DNA of 64,000 bases. It comes from Tenodera sinensis (Eukaryota; Arthropoda; Insecta; Mantodea; Mantidae). Where the stretch lies: assembly GCA_030765045.1 (NCBI GenBank), contig CM060964.1, positions 274,334,888 through 274,398,887 on the forward strand. Direction: 5' to 3'. Shown here piece by piece: positions 1 to 12,413 of the stretch. The translations under genes were made by a program, and so were the position numbers. Position 1 is the stretch's first letter, and each line of letters begins with the position of its first letter. Below the pieces are notes generated by a model. That model had not been told where the DNA came from and made no database searches. It saw only the letters and a program-made list of their open reading frames with translations.

Positions 1-93
1 TTTGCGAAAGAAGGGAGGTTGGATTTACCTCCTTCCAGTTTATGCCGACTGTGCCACTCTTTCAGCATTCAATTGTGTTGCAGTGGCAGTTCT

Positions 94-1515
94 CTTATAC
101 AGGATGTTTCAAAAATAGGGAGCATAATTTCGGACATGTATTCCCCATATTAAGACAATCAAAATTGTTCGTTTCAATGTGTGTCCGGAAATGCTTCATT
201 TCCAAGTTATGGCCTTCACAACACTGAAACTGACCGGAACGTTTTTCTTTCCGCAGGTCGTTGCCGTGAAAGGAGACATTAACAGGACACTGACAGTTAA
301 TTCCGAGGCGAAGGTTACATTCAGTGTTGTGTTTGGCGTTCGACTGTGCATCATGTACTCAACATAGGAGCTGGCAGAACTGCGCTTCATGTACGGTAAG
401 GCGGGCGGCAGTGCTGCGCTGGCTCGTCCTTTGTACCAGGAGAGGTACCCAAGGAGACTATGTCCAAATTAATTGAGACATTGAGACATTAATTTGTACG
501 TTTCCATCGCCGTCTGCACGAGCACGGAAAATTTAACTCTCCAGGTTTGTGGAGGGGTGACCAAGATGTACAACTCCAGCTGTAGAGGAGATTCTGGACG
601 CTCCTGCTATCACCACACGAAGGTTAGCGTTGCAAGTGAATCTTCCTCATACGACTATCTGGAAACTGTTGCAAGGGTATCAGTTGTATCCTTATCATTT
701 GCAACTTGTGCAGACCCTGTCACCAGCAGATTGCCCTGCAGAGTTAGGTTCTGCCAGTGGTTCTTGCAACAGAGTGGTGCAAATCCGAACTTTCCTACCT
801 TAGAATTATTTACTGATGAAAGACAGTTCACACGAGATGGATTTACAAATTCCCACAATCAGCATGTATGGGCATATAAAAACCCACGTGCAACTGCTCC
901 ATCTCATTACCAAGTGCGGTTCTCCCTCAGCATGTGAGGCTGGATCTTTGGTGATCCATTAGATCTCATGTATTTGAAAACAGACTTACAGGACAGACGT
1001 AAACAAACTTCCTGGAAAGCACTATAGCTAATGTTTATGAAGACACTTCACTGATCATTCGTCAACAAACTTACTTCTTGCATGATGGCGTTCCTGCACA
1101 CTTCAGTCGTACGACTCGCCGATACTTGGATCAAAGGTTTCCTGATCCATGGATAGTTAGAGGTGGCCCAATTGCTTGGCCTCCACGCTCACCTGATTTG
1201 AACCCTCTCGATTTCTACTTGTGGGGCCAATTAAAATCATTGGTATATTTGTCTCCGGTGCCTGATTTGGAATCCCTTCAGAATCGAATTGTGGCATGTT
1301 GTGAGGACGTAGGCAATACTCCTGGAGTTTGGGACCGTGTTCGCATTGATATGAGGCCTGTATTAGTGCAGGAGGCGGACATTTTCAACATCTTTTGTAA
1401 TGATAACGACCTATGGAAAGAAACACATTGCGGTGAATTTCAGTGTTGTGAAGGCCATAACTCGGAAAATGAAGCATTTCCGGACACACGTTGTAATGAA
1501 CTAATTTGATTGTCT
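94..1515 (+). mobile_element. Decayed Tc1/mariner-superfamily DNA transposon (DD41D spacing)
   Basis: Two inverted repeats of about 108 bases lie at 153-260 and 1407-1515; both contain GTGTGTCCGGAAATGCTTCA and the stretch around GGCCTTCACAACACTGAAA. The left side may begin at TACAGGATGTTTC near 99, but the right flank has no match to that outer part, so the right terminus seems lost or replaced. A broken transposase gene lies between the arms. The family resembles insect cut-and-paste elements of the IS630/Tc1/mariner superfamily. No TA duplication can be confirmed on the right. Confidence 0.82.
389..1509 (+). pseudogene. Broken DDE transposase of the Tc1/mariner superfamily
   Basis: A transposase that would cut and rejoin its own element can be followed from an ATG at 389 through several frames to 1509, so at least three frameshifts or stops break it. 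The N-terminal helix-turn-helix part spans 389-700. A first catalytic Asp region (LFTDERQFTRDG) lies near 812-842. The second Asp is in HDGVPAHFS at 1081. The third lies in the SPDLNPLDFYLWG block near 1192-1230. Counting in the 143-residue open stretch from 1078, 41 residues separate the HDG Asp (residue 3) from the PLDF Asp (residue 45). This equals the DD41D spacing of the rosa group rather than the 34 of classical mariner. The assignment to rosa is inference from spacing; the superfamily call is solid. The gene sits inside the inverted repeats and ends inside the right one. Confidence 0.8.
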
Positions 1516-1599
1516 ACAAATCAGTCTTAGAAGATACACCAAGTGATCGTCGCGTAACATATTGTGATATAGACCTTTAATATAGTTCGCAAATATATG

Positions 1600-1860
1600 T
1601 AGAGCTATATTCACTCTTATACACACTATTCTTGCAAATGCTTATTTCTCTATCTACTTCATTTTAATCAACATAAGCATTTATAGAAATTATTTTATTG
1701 CTCATTTTCTTGTAGATACAAGGGGAATATAGGAATACAGTAGGCTTTAAGCGATAGTGAAATGTTTTAAGAGGCGGTTGCTATGCGATGCCATTGAAAT
1801 TCTGTTCTCTATGCAAGGTCAAAAGATAAATATACGAATAGTATATTCTTATTTGAGAAA
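1600..1860 (+). repeat. Family A dispersed repeat, left-part fragment
   Basis: This matches the left part of the copy at 36,262-36,480: ATTTTATTGCTCATTTTCTTG, AAGGGGAATATAGGAATACAG and the GCGATAGT block are shared in order. The rest of the repeat is missing. No coding capacity is seen. Confidence 0.6.
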
Positions 1861-2485
1861 AGTATAAGTATTGGCAAATTCATACAAATAATAAAGAATA
1901 TCGTTACCAAATCTCTCTTAGGAAATAAACTTTGCATGACATTTTAACACTCATTCGAACTAAGGCAGAAATGCATTACAGTATTGTTCACACAATGTTA
2001 GCGCGAGAGTTAGTGAAATAATAAACTATTCATATCCCTTCGTCAAGAATCTAGATGGCTCCAAATATTTGACACAAATTCCTTTTTTTCGGCGATGCTG
2101 TTTCTCATTGGCGTATTTGTTACACTCATCATGTAGAATCCCTAGTTAACGTATGGCCTCCCACCTTGTATAGCAGCTCCTGAAGTATGTTTAGATATGA
2201 AATAAAATGATACATTATGTATTCTTGAGGAGGAACGGTAGGTGTTGCAATCGCAATCCTCTTCCCTTCTACGTTCCGATGCGGAGGTAGAAGAAGTCTT
2301 TAGTCAACTGAGCTTAGATAGCAAAAGGGATTGACGTCAGCTGAAGATGATGTAGATATAACTCGAAAACATTTCCATCTGCTCAACAGCTTAAGTGAGT
2401 GAAGCTTTGGTGCCAACATGTCGAAACAAGAAATAGTTTTAACAAGCAATTGAACTTTAGTAATTAATTGTTCTTTCACACAAGT
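1861..2485. other. Unassigned, no gene seen
   Basis: AT-rich sequence without a convincing reading frame, inverted repeat or match to the other families in this window. Confidence 0.5.
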
Positions 2486-2605
2486 GCAAAGGTTGGTAGA
2501 ATCAGAGTGAAAAATTCAAAGCTATAGTCAGGATTTCAACCAAGGATCTTCCTATTTGCGCCCGATTGCTCTACCCCAACTGAGCTACCATGGCAACTTG
2601 CCGAT
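2486..2605 (-). mobile_element. tRNA-derived SINE, inverted partner 1
   Basis: On the minus strand there is a good tRNA-like head: an A box (TAGCTCAGTTGG) followed about 40 bases later by a B-box-like GGTTGAAATCC. The body runs to CTGATTCTACC. The tRNA-like head could be mistaken for a tRNA gene, but the continuing body shared with the 2,700-2,785 copy argues for a SINE. Confidence 0.6.
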
Positions 2606-2694
2606 ATGGCTAACCGCATACTTTCCGGTAAAAAAAAAAAAGATCATATATCATATTTGAGATAACATACCCCATTGGTGACTTACAGTTAAAT

Positions 2695-2785
2695 CGATTT
2701 TCGCACGGAAATCGGAAGATCTGTGGCTCAAATCCCTACTATGGCATTGATTTTTTCAATCTGATTCTACCTTTTAATTGGACAT
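2695..2785 (+). mobile_element. tRNA-derived SINE fragment, inverted partner 2
   Basis: From the B-box-like GGCTCAAATCC the body matches the minus-strand copy at 2,486-2,605, including the final CTGATTCTACC, in opposite orientation. The A-box part is missing. The two copies could fold on each other. Confidence 0.5.
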
Positions 2786-4180
2786 TGTCAAAAAACGCTA
2801 AGGAACCGGTTTAAGTGCACCACTGTAACATCACACAGCTAAAACTGGAGATAGCCATGAGACTATTCAAAGCAGTAACTTCAGTCACGTTCATGATTTC
2901 ACGATTTGTTTCCACTAAAATATTTGAAATAGCACTCGTTTTACCTACATGTCACTGGTTTCCGATCGCCTCGATGTTGGCATCATCTTATTACTCCATG
3001 GGTTTAACTAATCTACTTGTCAAAATATGCTATAATACCGGGCCTTACACATTTTTACCACCCTTCTGTCAATTAAAGTAAGTTAGGTTCTTAAAATAAT
3101 AATTTACGTTTTTGTAAATGTTGTAATAAACATGTTATACTAATAAACATGTTGTGTAATACTCTTTTGTTTAAAATTGTTACACTCCTACACTACAACT
3201 TATTGGTGAGCTGCGGGGAGAAAGCGGTGTCTATTTATTTGTGACTTATCACATTCCTTGCTTGGTAAATGTCACAGGTCAGGCAGTAGTTGCGCAGTTC
3301 GGATACTGGCAATAAGGACAGTTTTGCGCAAGTTGCGCAGTTTGGAAGTGGTTAATTACCTGATCGGGTAAACGTTGCGGAGTTTGGATAAGCTGCGTTT
3401 ATAACCGTTCCGAACGTTCCTTAGAGTTCCAATATCCTTTTGTTCATAATAATTAACAAAACCTCACACAAAGAAAACGTTGTCGCTTAAGGAAGACGAA
3501 GCAGGACTTTCAATAATAATTCCATGTCATACATTGCTCGGGTCTGCCACAGTGGCACGTTTTTACCAGACAGTGAAGGCCGGCTGCTGAAAGATGCTGT
3601 TATAGCGGGACTAACGGTGTGTGTGAAGAATGACAATCTATCACTCGGTAGGAGCTACGAGTTGTATGTAAACACATATCCTTTCTCTTTGATTATACAT
3701 AACTAAAAATGATGATAAATGTCCGTGAATTAGAACCTTAGCTATCATATAATTGCATGTTATTGTTACATATTTGAGCGTTGTGACATTTTCGTACGTA
3801 TTTTTACCTTGTTTATGCAAAATAACATTCTGTCTGTTACTGTAAAAAGTATTTCTCCTTAGATGAAATACAGTAAACTCCTGATTATTCATGTGTGGAT
3901 CATCCGTTCCGCGCATCTTTGTACAGAAAAAAAAAACTATATACCTACATAATTTCTCGTCCACTTGTTAACTAAGCTTTCTGTGTTTCAGTCGCTGAGA
4001 GAGAGCTTCAGGAGATAGCAATAAAGATTTCCGCGTGGCAATGGATTGCCGTTTCAATTGTTGTCGGCCAGTCTGTTTCGTGACAGTTGAAAGCATGCTC
4101 AGTTTTCTTATGTTAATCAGCATGTAAGGTCAATGAAGCAAGTTACCGAGTTCGTACGTTTACTGTTTAATTGAATTCCA
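2786..4180. other. Unassigned, with short repeats and a possible pogo-like end
   Basis: No gene is supported. Three loosely similar units containing GTTGCGCAGTTYGGA lie at about 3,286-3,395. A stretch at 3,869-3,912 begins CAGTAAACTCCTGATTATTC, which resembles the terminal repeat of pogo/Tigger transposons, but no partner end was found. Small open frames at 2,815-3,081 and 3,524-3,706 match nothing I recognise. Confidence 0.4.
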
Positions 4181-4182
4181 CG

Positions 4183-4434
4183 ATGCCTCCTGTAGCGTCA
4201 AAATTATCACCGAAGTTAAAGTCGTGGGTTACAATAGAGGGTCCATTCACTTCTGATGGAGCTGTGGTTCTCTGTCAGGCTTGTAATAAGATTATATGTA
4301 CAGTGAAATCACAACTTGACCAACATGTGCGCAGTGCCCTGCACATTAGGAATAAAGCACTACAAACATCTAAAATGCAGGTTCTTCCATCTCAGATGCA
4401 CCATCTTAAGTGCAAGAAGTGTATTCTTCTATGA
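4183..4434 (+). pseudogene. Zinc-finger fragment, probably from a hAT-type transposon
   Basis: The reading frame is best started at the ATG at 4183, giving MPPVASKLSP and about 83 residues. It holds a C-x2-C-x12-H-x5-H finger (CQAC...QHVRSALH, roughly residues 31-52). This layout is like the N-terminal BED/CGGBP1-type fingers that insect hAT-derived proteins use to bind DNA. The frame ends abruptly at 4434, where minus-strand gag-like sequence begins, so only an N-terminal piece remains. No catalytic domain of the same element is next to it. A domesticated host zinc-finger exon is an alternative, but nothing in the flanks supports it. Confidence 0.5.
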
Positions 4435-5137
4435 CGTGTCTGCTGACATGGTTGCCACAAATAGTCCATGGTACAAACTCGAGATACTTGAGTAACGATT
4501 CTCGTCGGAATCGCGTTCAGTACTTGTACTGCCCATCCCTGGAGGCTGGCTGTCAGCTGTGCGGCGTCCTCTTTTGTAAACCATAGGTTGTGGGCGGCGA
4601 CAGGGGCGAATTGTGGACGGAAGACTTCAAAGGTCGACATGCCGTCGTACTTGGCTGGCTTGACTCGTGCGGTTGTAGTTTCGCCTCCTGGCGTCTAGAG
4701 CTTTAAGTTCCTTAGTTTTTCGCCAAGCATTTGTTCCACCCTGGCGTTCAAGTTCCTTGGGCGCTGCCGTCAAGTCTGCCTTCCAGGGTGCTAAGTTCCA
4801 GGGAGTTAACGCGTTCGTCGAGGTTTTGCACGTCTTCCTTCGCGCTGGTCAGTTGCTCGTTAATCTTCGCCGGTAGCTCGGAATTTATATTCTCTATTCC
4901 GGATTCGATTTTCGTCTCCATCTTTTCCATTCCAGAATTCATTTCTGTCTCTACTTCTTCCTGTATGCCTTCCATTTGCACCTCGATCTTCTCTATTACG
5001 GGACCCACTCTTGTTATTTCGCCTCCCATCTTGTTTATTCCCGGGTTTATTTTTGTCTCTACCTGCTTCATTCCGGATTTCGTTTCTACCATACTAGCCA
5101 ACAGTTTCTCAAGCATTGCCTCCAACGCGGTTTTCAA
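4392..5137 (-). pseudogene. gag: Ty3/gypsy-type Gag relic
   Basis: Two minus-strand open pieces appear to belong to one gag gene of an LTR retrotransposon. The first, 5137-4748, is 129 residues of heptad-rich, charged, coiled-coil-like sequence with repeated ME-x-KI-x-SGI units. The second, about 4640-4392, contains FEVFRPQFAPVAAHN and LTASLQGWAVQVLNAIP. These match the helical capsid-like core of insect gypsy Gag proteins, which assemble the RNA-packaging particle. The pieces are joined only through frame changes near 4,640-4,750. The C-terminal zinc-knuckle region, protease and LTRs are missing. The upstream end sits 18 bases from the mariner at 5,155. Confidence 0.6.
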
Positions 5138-5154
5138 ATTCGGCTCCTGACACC

Positions 5155-6070
5155 TTAGGTTGGTGCATAAGTTCGTAGCATTTTTGTTTTGCTTGTTGGT
5201 ATTCTGGTTGCTATGGTTTTATTTATCGACTTTCATTTTTATTTGTAGTTCAATGTCTGTTCTTGAGTTTACATATTGAGGTTTTGTCATTTGCAGATAG
5301 TGAGTGGAGCCATGGACGCTAGGAAATGTGGAGAAGTTGGAACATTTCCGATATATTCTTCTCTTTGAGTTCAATAGAGGGACAAAAGCAGCGGAAGCGG
5401 ACAAAAATATTTACGCCGTGTATGGGGACAAAGCTGTTGGAGAGAGCACGGCAAGAAAGTGGTTTTCTCGTTTTAAGGTGGAACGTTTTGAACTTAGTGA
5501 CTCCCCACGTTCAGGAAGGCCGTCGGAATTTGATGAAGATCGTTTAAACACATTAATTCACAATGATCCACGTCAGTATACACGAGAACTGGCAATTGTG
5601 AAGAACTGTGATCATTCCACCATCGTGCGACATTTGCATTCAATGGGTAAGGTTAAAAAATACTGTGTATGGGCACCGGATGCTCTAAGCCAAAATCACA
5701 AAAATCAGCGGGTGTGCATCTCTGTTTCCTCATTATCGATTGGCTCGCGAACAACATCGATCATTCGTATCCTGTATCGTTACTGATGACGCAAAATGGT
5801 GTCTTTACACTAACATAAAGAAAAGAAAGGAATGGTTAAGCCCAAGCAAAAATGCAACTCCCCGTACAAAGACCTGCGCCCATCCACAAAATATATTTTT
5901 ATGCATCTGGTGGAACATGTGATTAGGCGCTGAATCGAAAAATTACAACGTTGGCTGATTGTTGCTAGATGGTGAGGGAGAATATATTAATGGTGATTAA
6001 CTTCTCTGTTATGTGTGTCTGATCTTAATAATCTTATGGAAAAACTCTACGAACTAATGCACCAACCCAA
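5155..6070 (+). mobile_element. Internally deleted mariner-type transposon
   Basis: The ends form an imperfect inverted repeat of about 30 bases: TTAGGTTGGTGCATAAGTTC at 5,155 against the complement of GAACTAATGCACCAACCCAA at 6,051-6,070. The element is 916 bases where autonomous mariners are near 1.3 kb. A TA target duplication is not visible and may have mutated. A broken transposase lies inside in the same orientation. The left end abuts the gag relic. Confidence 0.85.
5304..6030 (+). pseudogene. Mariner transposase, frameshifted and internally deleted
   Basis: The first 130 or so codons (5,304-5,710) encode the paired helix-turn-helix DNA-binding half: HFRYILLFEFNRG, a KWFSRF motif, PRSGRP and the VRHLHSMGKV helix. 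A frame change near 5,720 leads to RLAREQHRSF and VTDDAKWCLY. There the usual TGDEKW motif has Gly to Asp and Glu to Ala changes, with the catalytic Asp kept. After KRKEWLS and CIWWNM at about 5,920 the sequence jumps to a C-terminal remnant (KLQRWLIV) near 5,950. The second and third catalytic Asp residues are therefore deleted. The relic could not cut DNA. Confidence 0.85.
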
Positions 6071-6810
6071 CAAGTCCAGTTACTTTTCATATCACTTTAT
6101 TTCCCTTAAAACTGAATCACAATTCACAACTCGTGACCTTGAAACATACAGTTACAACATTTGAATTGAAAACGTCTTTATAATCAATAATTTGAAACTA
6201 CAACTTGTTGTTTGCACCACCCTAAGTCGATCAGCCCGTTCAAAGTTGACTTTTGTAGTTTTATAATATCTTCCACCAAGTGAATAAAAATATGAAGATT
6301 ATGTAAGCACTGACATGTTTCATACTGAATTTAAAGATTTGTGCAAAATGTTTGGAAGAGCGCTTCAGATGGAAGATCCTTGGTAGGTTAGTGTCCGAAT
6401 TTCCAATGAATAAAATATTGATGGGATGGATTTGGTGCATGTATTAAAGTAGAAAAGAATGAAATTGATCATACATTAAATGTTGACAGGTTCTGGTCAT
6501 ATAGGACTGCACCAGTTAAAAGATTACTTCATTAATTAAACATAAACACAGATGCAAAAGAAAACTAACAATTTAAGAACAAGAGACTGTGCATTGTTCA
6601 TGACTTGAAACAATGACCTAGCCACTAAACGCTATATTGATAAGCTTACCACTTCTACGAATGCAAAAATTTCCTGAAAATGCGGCATTTCAGCCCATGG
6701 ATTGTGCTGCTTTGTTTTTGCACATGAAATTCTTTTAGTGTATATTTGTCTGGTTCCCAGCCGTAATGATTTTTATCTTTCGTATCTACTTTCCACGCTT
6801 TTGGTGGTGG
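6071..6810. other. Unassigned AT-rich stretch
   Basis: No reading frame, tandem repeat or known element could be supported here. Confidence 0.5.
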
Positions 6811-6811
6811 T

Positions 6812-7036
6812 ATCGGTCTGGGTGGCTCAGTTGGTTTGAAGCTGGCCTACTGATCCCAAGGTCGCGGATTCAAATCAGGCTCAGACCAATGGATTTCAAA
6901 TGTGCTTAAAAACGACAGCTCCATGCCAGTAGATTTACTGGCATGTAAAAGAACTTCTGCGGGACGAAATTGTGGCACACCGACATCGTTGATTGATCCT
7001 GGCAATTGATGGCGTCATTAAACAACAAAATATTTT
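6812..7036 (+). mobile_element. tRNA-derived SINE, family C
   Basis: It has an A box (GTGGCTCAGTTGG) and a B-box-like GGATTCAAATC. The body contains CAGTAGATTTACTGGCATGT and AAAAGAAC, and it ends in GTCATTAAACAACAAAAT. The same family occurs at 12,236, 18,080 and 43,937, which confirms it as a dispersed repeat. Confidence 0.8.
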
Positions 7037-7191
7037 ATTTACACTTTCGGTGACAGTTTTTCCGGGAGTGGGCTCGGGACCCCGCCGGCTAATTTGCCGG
7101 GTGCTGGGTTCACTGGACCTTTCTTCCTAGCTAGTAGGTGGTTTGGCTCAGCTGTTCAAAACAACCTTCATAAGTTTTTCGGTTAGGTACT

Positions 7192-7192
<1 letters not shown>

Positions 7193-7236
<44 letters not shown>
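7193..7236. repeat. Poly(T) tract, about 44 bases
   Basis: An uninterrupted T run. It may be the poly(A) tail of a minus-strand retrocopy lying to its right, but no coding part of such a copy is recognisable. Confidence 0.7.
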
Positions 7237-7239
<3 letters not shown>

Positions 7240-9025
7240 GCTGCCGCTTAATGGTTATTATTGATCGTGCGTATGATGATCATATCTGGTTTTAAATGGA
7301 CCAATAACCGCAACTTAAGGTACCAGAAGTTTGCGTATAATTTGCTATTTTATTTGAGTGGGTTTACGGGGCTGTTGCTGGCTAGTATCACCATGTTTGT
7401 ATTTGTAAATAGGGCACTTTTCAATTACTAGATTTAATTCAATATTATCTTCAATAAAATCAGCTCATATAATGCTTTTTTTTAAACTCACGTGACCAAA
7501 TTCCAAAATTTGTTCAGGATTTAGTAATGTGATGCTCATGTATTTCTGATTTTCCTGAGTCTTGCTTACATATGCATAAATATATTACGTTTAGTGAACA
7601 TATTTTCAGCCCCTCACTGTTAGAAATTGTAAATTTTAAATGTAGATTTTAAAAATTTACATATGGCCTCTCTGAGGTGAAAGAGTCATACGATAGATAG
7701 CGTGATACAATCCTGTGTCTTCAGCGTTGAACGTTTGATGGGATAGGAGCACAGAGGAGCACATCTCTTCCATCACCATGTAATAACCAGGTACTCGTTA
7801 TATTAACAATTCCAATTATGTAACTGTATGTTCCTTTAGAATCATACCTATTAGGCGACTCCTTTGTGTTAGAAACCTCTCAGGTTTAGTTTCTGAGATA
7901 ATGTAGCCTTTTCAACATCCCTGGTACCAATCCAAGCTCTACCATCTGAATGCTATTCCCCTAGTCTAGGCCTTATTTAAGAAGGTTTACGACATGGTTT
8001 GAGGCGCCGGAAAATGTCGAAATATTAGCGCAGGTACCGAGTAATGACGACAAATTAGGGTTGTATTCTCGTTGAAATTTTTTTCCATTACTCATCAAAG
8101 AGCGTAAAGAATGTAGTTTTTGGGCCACCACGTGCCTGTGTAGGTAATAAAACTCTGATGTTTGGTAGCTTGACCCCTTTAGTCTAAATTTTAATTCTCC
8201 TTATAAAGTGAGTTTATATGTGAAATCTTGGTTAAAATGGTGTAATTTTTCGTAAAGTTTTCAGTTGTATACTATTTTGGCCGTTATGCCCTTGAATTTT
8301 TTTCCCTTCCATCACCGAGTTTAAGTTAAAATAGTAAAATTATCACCATTATTTCTTGTGTATTCTACTTGTGCTGTTCTGGTTTATTAATTTTGACTTT
8401 TACATGTAAAACGTTGAAGTGCAAATTTGTATTTCACTAGGAAATACGCGACGCCACGTGGTCGCATGCAACGGTTCAATATTCAAATTTTTAAAGTTCC
8501 TTTGTCATGTAGAAACCTTTAGAAAGTATTTTCTGCTATAATAGTTGGTTAATTGCCTATAATATTTGTATTTATCGTGTGGATGATTTGGATTTTAATG
8601 CAACGTTTTGTTCACTTGAAAAATACAAGATGGTAGTGAAATTAGTTATAGGGATCGTTGCTATAACAAAATACTAGATCAGAATCCAGTTTAAACCGTT
8701 AAAGTTCTGCAGTTAATAAAACTTAAAGCCCTTAAATTTTTAAAGTGTTCATTAATTATTTACTGTATATTCTTGTAAAATGCCAAACTTAATTCTGAAA
8801 ACATGGTGTAATAAGAAATTCCTTTCTTTACCCCCACCCCTTTTTTATTCATGTGTTAAATGAGTTGAGCGAATTAAATCACAAGTTAAGTGTTATAAGT
8901 GATGTTTTAAAGTGACCAAGTGTTTTCTTTCCTAGAGTGATTTGAACGAGTGAATTTCCAACTTAATACTTAGGTATATTGTTTATGGTGAAGAGTTGAT
9001 TACCATTTCAGTCATGTATTACAGG
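7237..9025. other. Unassigned AT-rich stretch
   Basis: About 1.8 kb with no supported gene or repeat family. It may be older sequence of the gypsy copy that follows, but no LTR or gag match was found. Confidence 0.45.
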
Positions 9026-9985
9026 TCCTTTTCAAGACATTGTAGCGCACCCAGTGGTAGATATTGATGATACTTCCTTGGAAGGTGTTCAATTTGCTGC
9101 AGTTAATGATGTGAAACTCCCCTCATTATTTGCCTCTTTCGTAGCAGTTCAACCCATGTCTCATGTTACCAATGATGTTTTGCTTGAACCCTCTGTAGGC
9201 ATTATGCAAAAGAAGAATATCTCTTTACCACCTTTGCTGTGCCCCTTAGACTCAGAAGTTGTTATCCGAGTACATAATCATACTGCGGTACCCCTAACTT
9301 TGCACATACAGTTTTGGCTAAGGGCTATGATGTTGCTCTAGTACACAGTAATCATATTGCTCCCCCAGATGTGACATCACTGAAAGCCCCTAAATTCGAC
9401 TTTAATGTCAATAATGAGTTGTCAGAAACTCAGAAAACACAATTACATTCATTACTTTTGAAATATTCCCATATTTTTGCCATGTCACTTCAGGAATTCG
9501 GCACCACAGATGTGGCTGAATTTGAAATTAAAGTTACCAATCCCAAACCTATCAAACAACGCCCGTACAGAGTACCACTAAAACAAAAAGAAATTATCGC
9601 ACAACAAGTTCAGGAAATGAAAGATCCTGGGATCATTAGAGAATCACAATCCCCTTGGGCTTTCCCCGTTGTGTTGGTGAAAAAGAAAGATGGTTCCATG
9701 AGATTCTGTGTAAATTATAGAAAATGAAATGCAGTCACAGAGACCTCTTCATTCCCCTTACCACTCATTGATGATTTGCTTACATATTTGGGAGATGCTA
9801 AATGGTTCATTTCGTTAAATTTGTTATCAGCATATTTTCAAGTCCCTATTGCAGAAGACAGTAAGAAGTACTCTTCGTTTGTTGTTTTTCAAAGACAATA
9901 TGAATTCGAACGCCTTTCATTTGGCTTAGCCAATGCCCCTAGGTTCTTTAGCTATGTGGCTGAGAAATGCACTGCACTGAAATGA
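9026..9985 (+). pseudogene. pol: Ty3/gypsy Pol relic: protease end and reverse transcriptase start
   Basis: Frame-broken coding sequence of an LTR retrotransposon polyprotein. The stretch 9,026-9,310 resembles the linker after the protease (PLDSEVVIRVHNHTAVPLTL). A frame change leads to the reverse transcriptase N-terminus at 9,314-9,727, with FGTTDVAEFEIKV, QRPYRVP, PWAFPVVLVKKKDGSMRFC and VNYRK. A stop follows where RKLN is usual. It resumes with PLPLIDDLLTYLGDAKWFISL, AYFQVPI, SFVVF and LSFGLANAPRFF up to 9,985. Family members normally read DL at the first catalytic motif (FSTLDL); here the Asp is replaced (FISLNL). The YxDD box, RNase H, integrase and LTRs are absent. Confidence 0.85.
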
Positions 9986-10915
9986 GAGTATAGTTCTTAA
10001 CGAGTAGTATTATGATACAATGACGCAGAAAATTAAAATAATTTCAGTCAACATGAGTTGATGTTAGGAAGAGCCTAATGAAACACTTCTAGGTAAACAC
10101 TAGCAGTAGTTGAAGCATGGAGTACTAGATCAACTCAAATTCTATTGTGGATGAAACCGGCCCTAAGTGGCGGTAAGGCTTGTATGGCGGAGCTAATGGT
10201 GCTTATGACAACAGACAATAGCGCACAAGACATAAACGTATTAAAACTCTGAAACTGGCGATGATGTGATAAGAAAGAAAAGGGGGTAGCTTCCACTCAC
10301 CGTTAACTTACTCCCAACGTGCCACACCCTCTGCAAGCTGCCCACAATGAAAATATGAATGACTTCACTTAATTATTGTTGTTTCTCATTATCCCAGGTA
10401 GTGAGGCGCCCACACCGCCTAGTGTCATCATCTTGCACACCCACTGCTGCCAACTCTTGAGAACACCTTGATTTATGGCCACACTCTTAAACGGCGACGC
10501 GTCGCCACAAATAGCAAGTCCTTAACGGACTTTAAGTGCTTGTACATAATTGTTGTGAACGAACATTTGGCGTTTAGGACCATGACAAAATAATGCTCTC
10601 ATTCATTATTATTCAGTCGAGAAAACATTGACGAAGCTAACGGGCTCTTCACTTTACTGTCTGCAAAACAATACACGCCCTAAAATTCTTCGATCTTGTG
10701 TATTTATACGGAGAAGTTTGAACTAAATTCAGTTTTGCAATAAAGCCAAAAATTACTAATCGAGTAAGGTGGCTCGGAAGTGTATTCGGATGTCGCGGGT
10801 TCATTAGACTGGATATTTTTTATGGTTTTTCTTTGACCTTAATAATACAACCCAAAGTCCCATTCATAGAATTAAATAAATAATTAGATGGCATAGGACG
10901 GCCACTACTAATTAT
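9986..10915. other. Unassigned
   Basis: About 930 bases between the gypsy relic and the LINE fragment. No supported coding or repeat match. Confidence 0.5.
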
Positions 10916-11465
<550 letters not shown>

Positions 11466-12235
11466 CAGTAGGATTACAGTATTTTTACCTACTTTAGCCA
11501 AGTTACTAAACAAAATAAATAATTTAGCGCCATCTAGATGAAAATGTCACACTCTATTAATCCATAGTGAGGGAACGATAACAATTTTATGAGATGTTAG
11601 CCCTCTTCCGAGGTGCTTATTGCAACAAAAAGGCAACAAATTGTGGGTTCTTTTAAATTTAATTTCCACAAAAACCGTTGAATCTATTGAAATACGCCAA
11701 AGGAAAAAGTTGTCGTTTATTAAATGTTCTATGAATATAGTCAAAAATCAAGAACTTTCAATCAATAATAATTCAACCAGGTTTGATAAAAACATTTTTT
11801 TCTAGAAAACTATAAACTTTTCAACATATTGGTATTAGACTTTCTTGTTATTCACAACATCAGAAATTCACTGTTAAAGTCTCACGGATCATTTCACTTC
11901 CATTCTGTTTAAAGAAATGCATGGGATTGGATAGGCTAACATGGGAAGCTACATCCTGAACCATTCTCAACCATTCTCTGGATATTTTTAGAATAAAAAG
12001 AAATAAAATAAAAAGAAACACTGGAGGTTAGGCTTAAACAGATTAAAATGAGAGGCTGCATTACCTAAGTACAGTTTATAGTATGTGGAAAAATGAAAAA
12101 GCAAAATCTTGCTCTTTTGCCTTTTATGAAAATGTGCTTGATTCTGCTTAACTTGATGTTTGCAAATTAAAATATTTAAATATTTATTGTTGCAAACACA
12201 TTTCTAAAAGTATTAATCTATATTTTGTTTGTTAA
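11466..12235. other. Unassigned AT-rich stretch
   Basis: No supported gene. Short open frames on both strands near 11,550-11,800 have no recognisable content. Confidence 0.5.
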
Positions 12236-12412
12236 CGACGTTATCAATTGCTAAGATAATATCAGTATCACCGGCGTGCTGGAATTTCGTACCGGAGCTC
12301 TTTTTCCGGAGCCAATAAATTTATCGACATGGAGTTGTCGCTTTTAAGTATGCTTGAAAACTATCGGTCTTGGTCGGGTTTGAACCCACGGTGTTGGGAT
12401 CAGCCAGGAGTG
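12236..12412 (-). mobile_element. SINE family C, 5'-truncated copy
   Basis: On the minus strand it carries the GGGTTCAAACCC B box and the body of family C. The tRNA-like head is cut off exactly where the GTGA tail of the next LINE begins. Confidence 0.7.
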
Positions 12413-12413
12413 A

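Noticed and set aside
4392..9985. The gag relic and the pol relic as one gypsy element
   Set aside because: They are on opposite strands about 4 kb apart with a mariner and a SINE between them, and no LTR was found for either.
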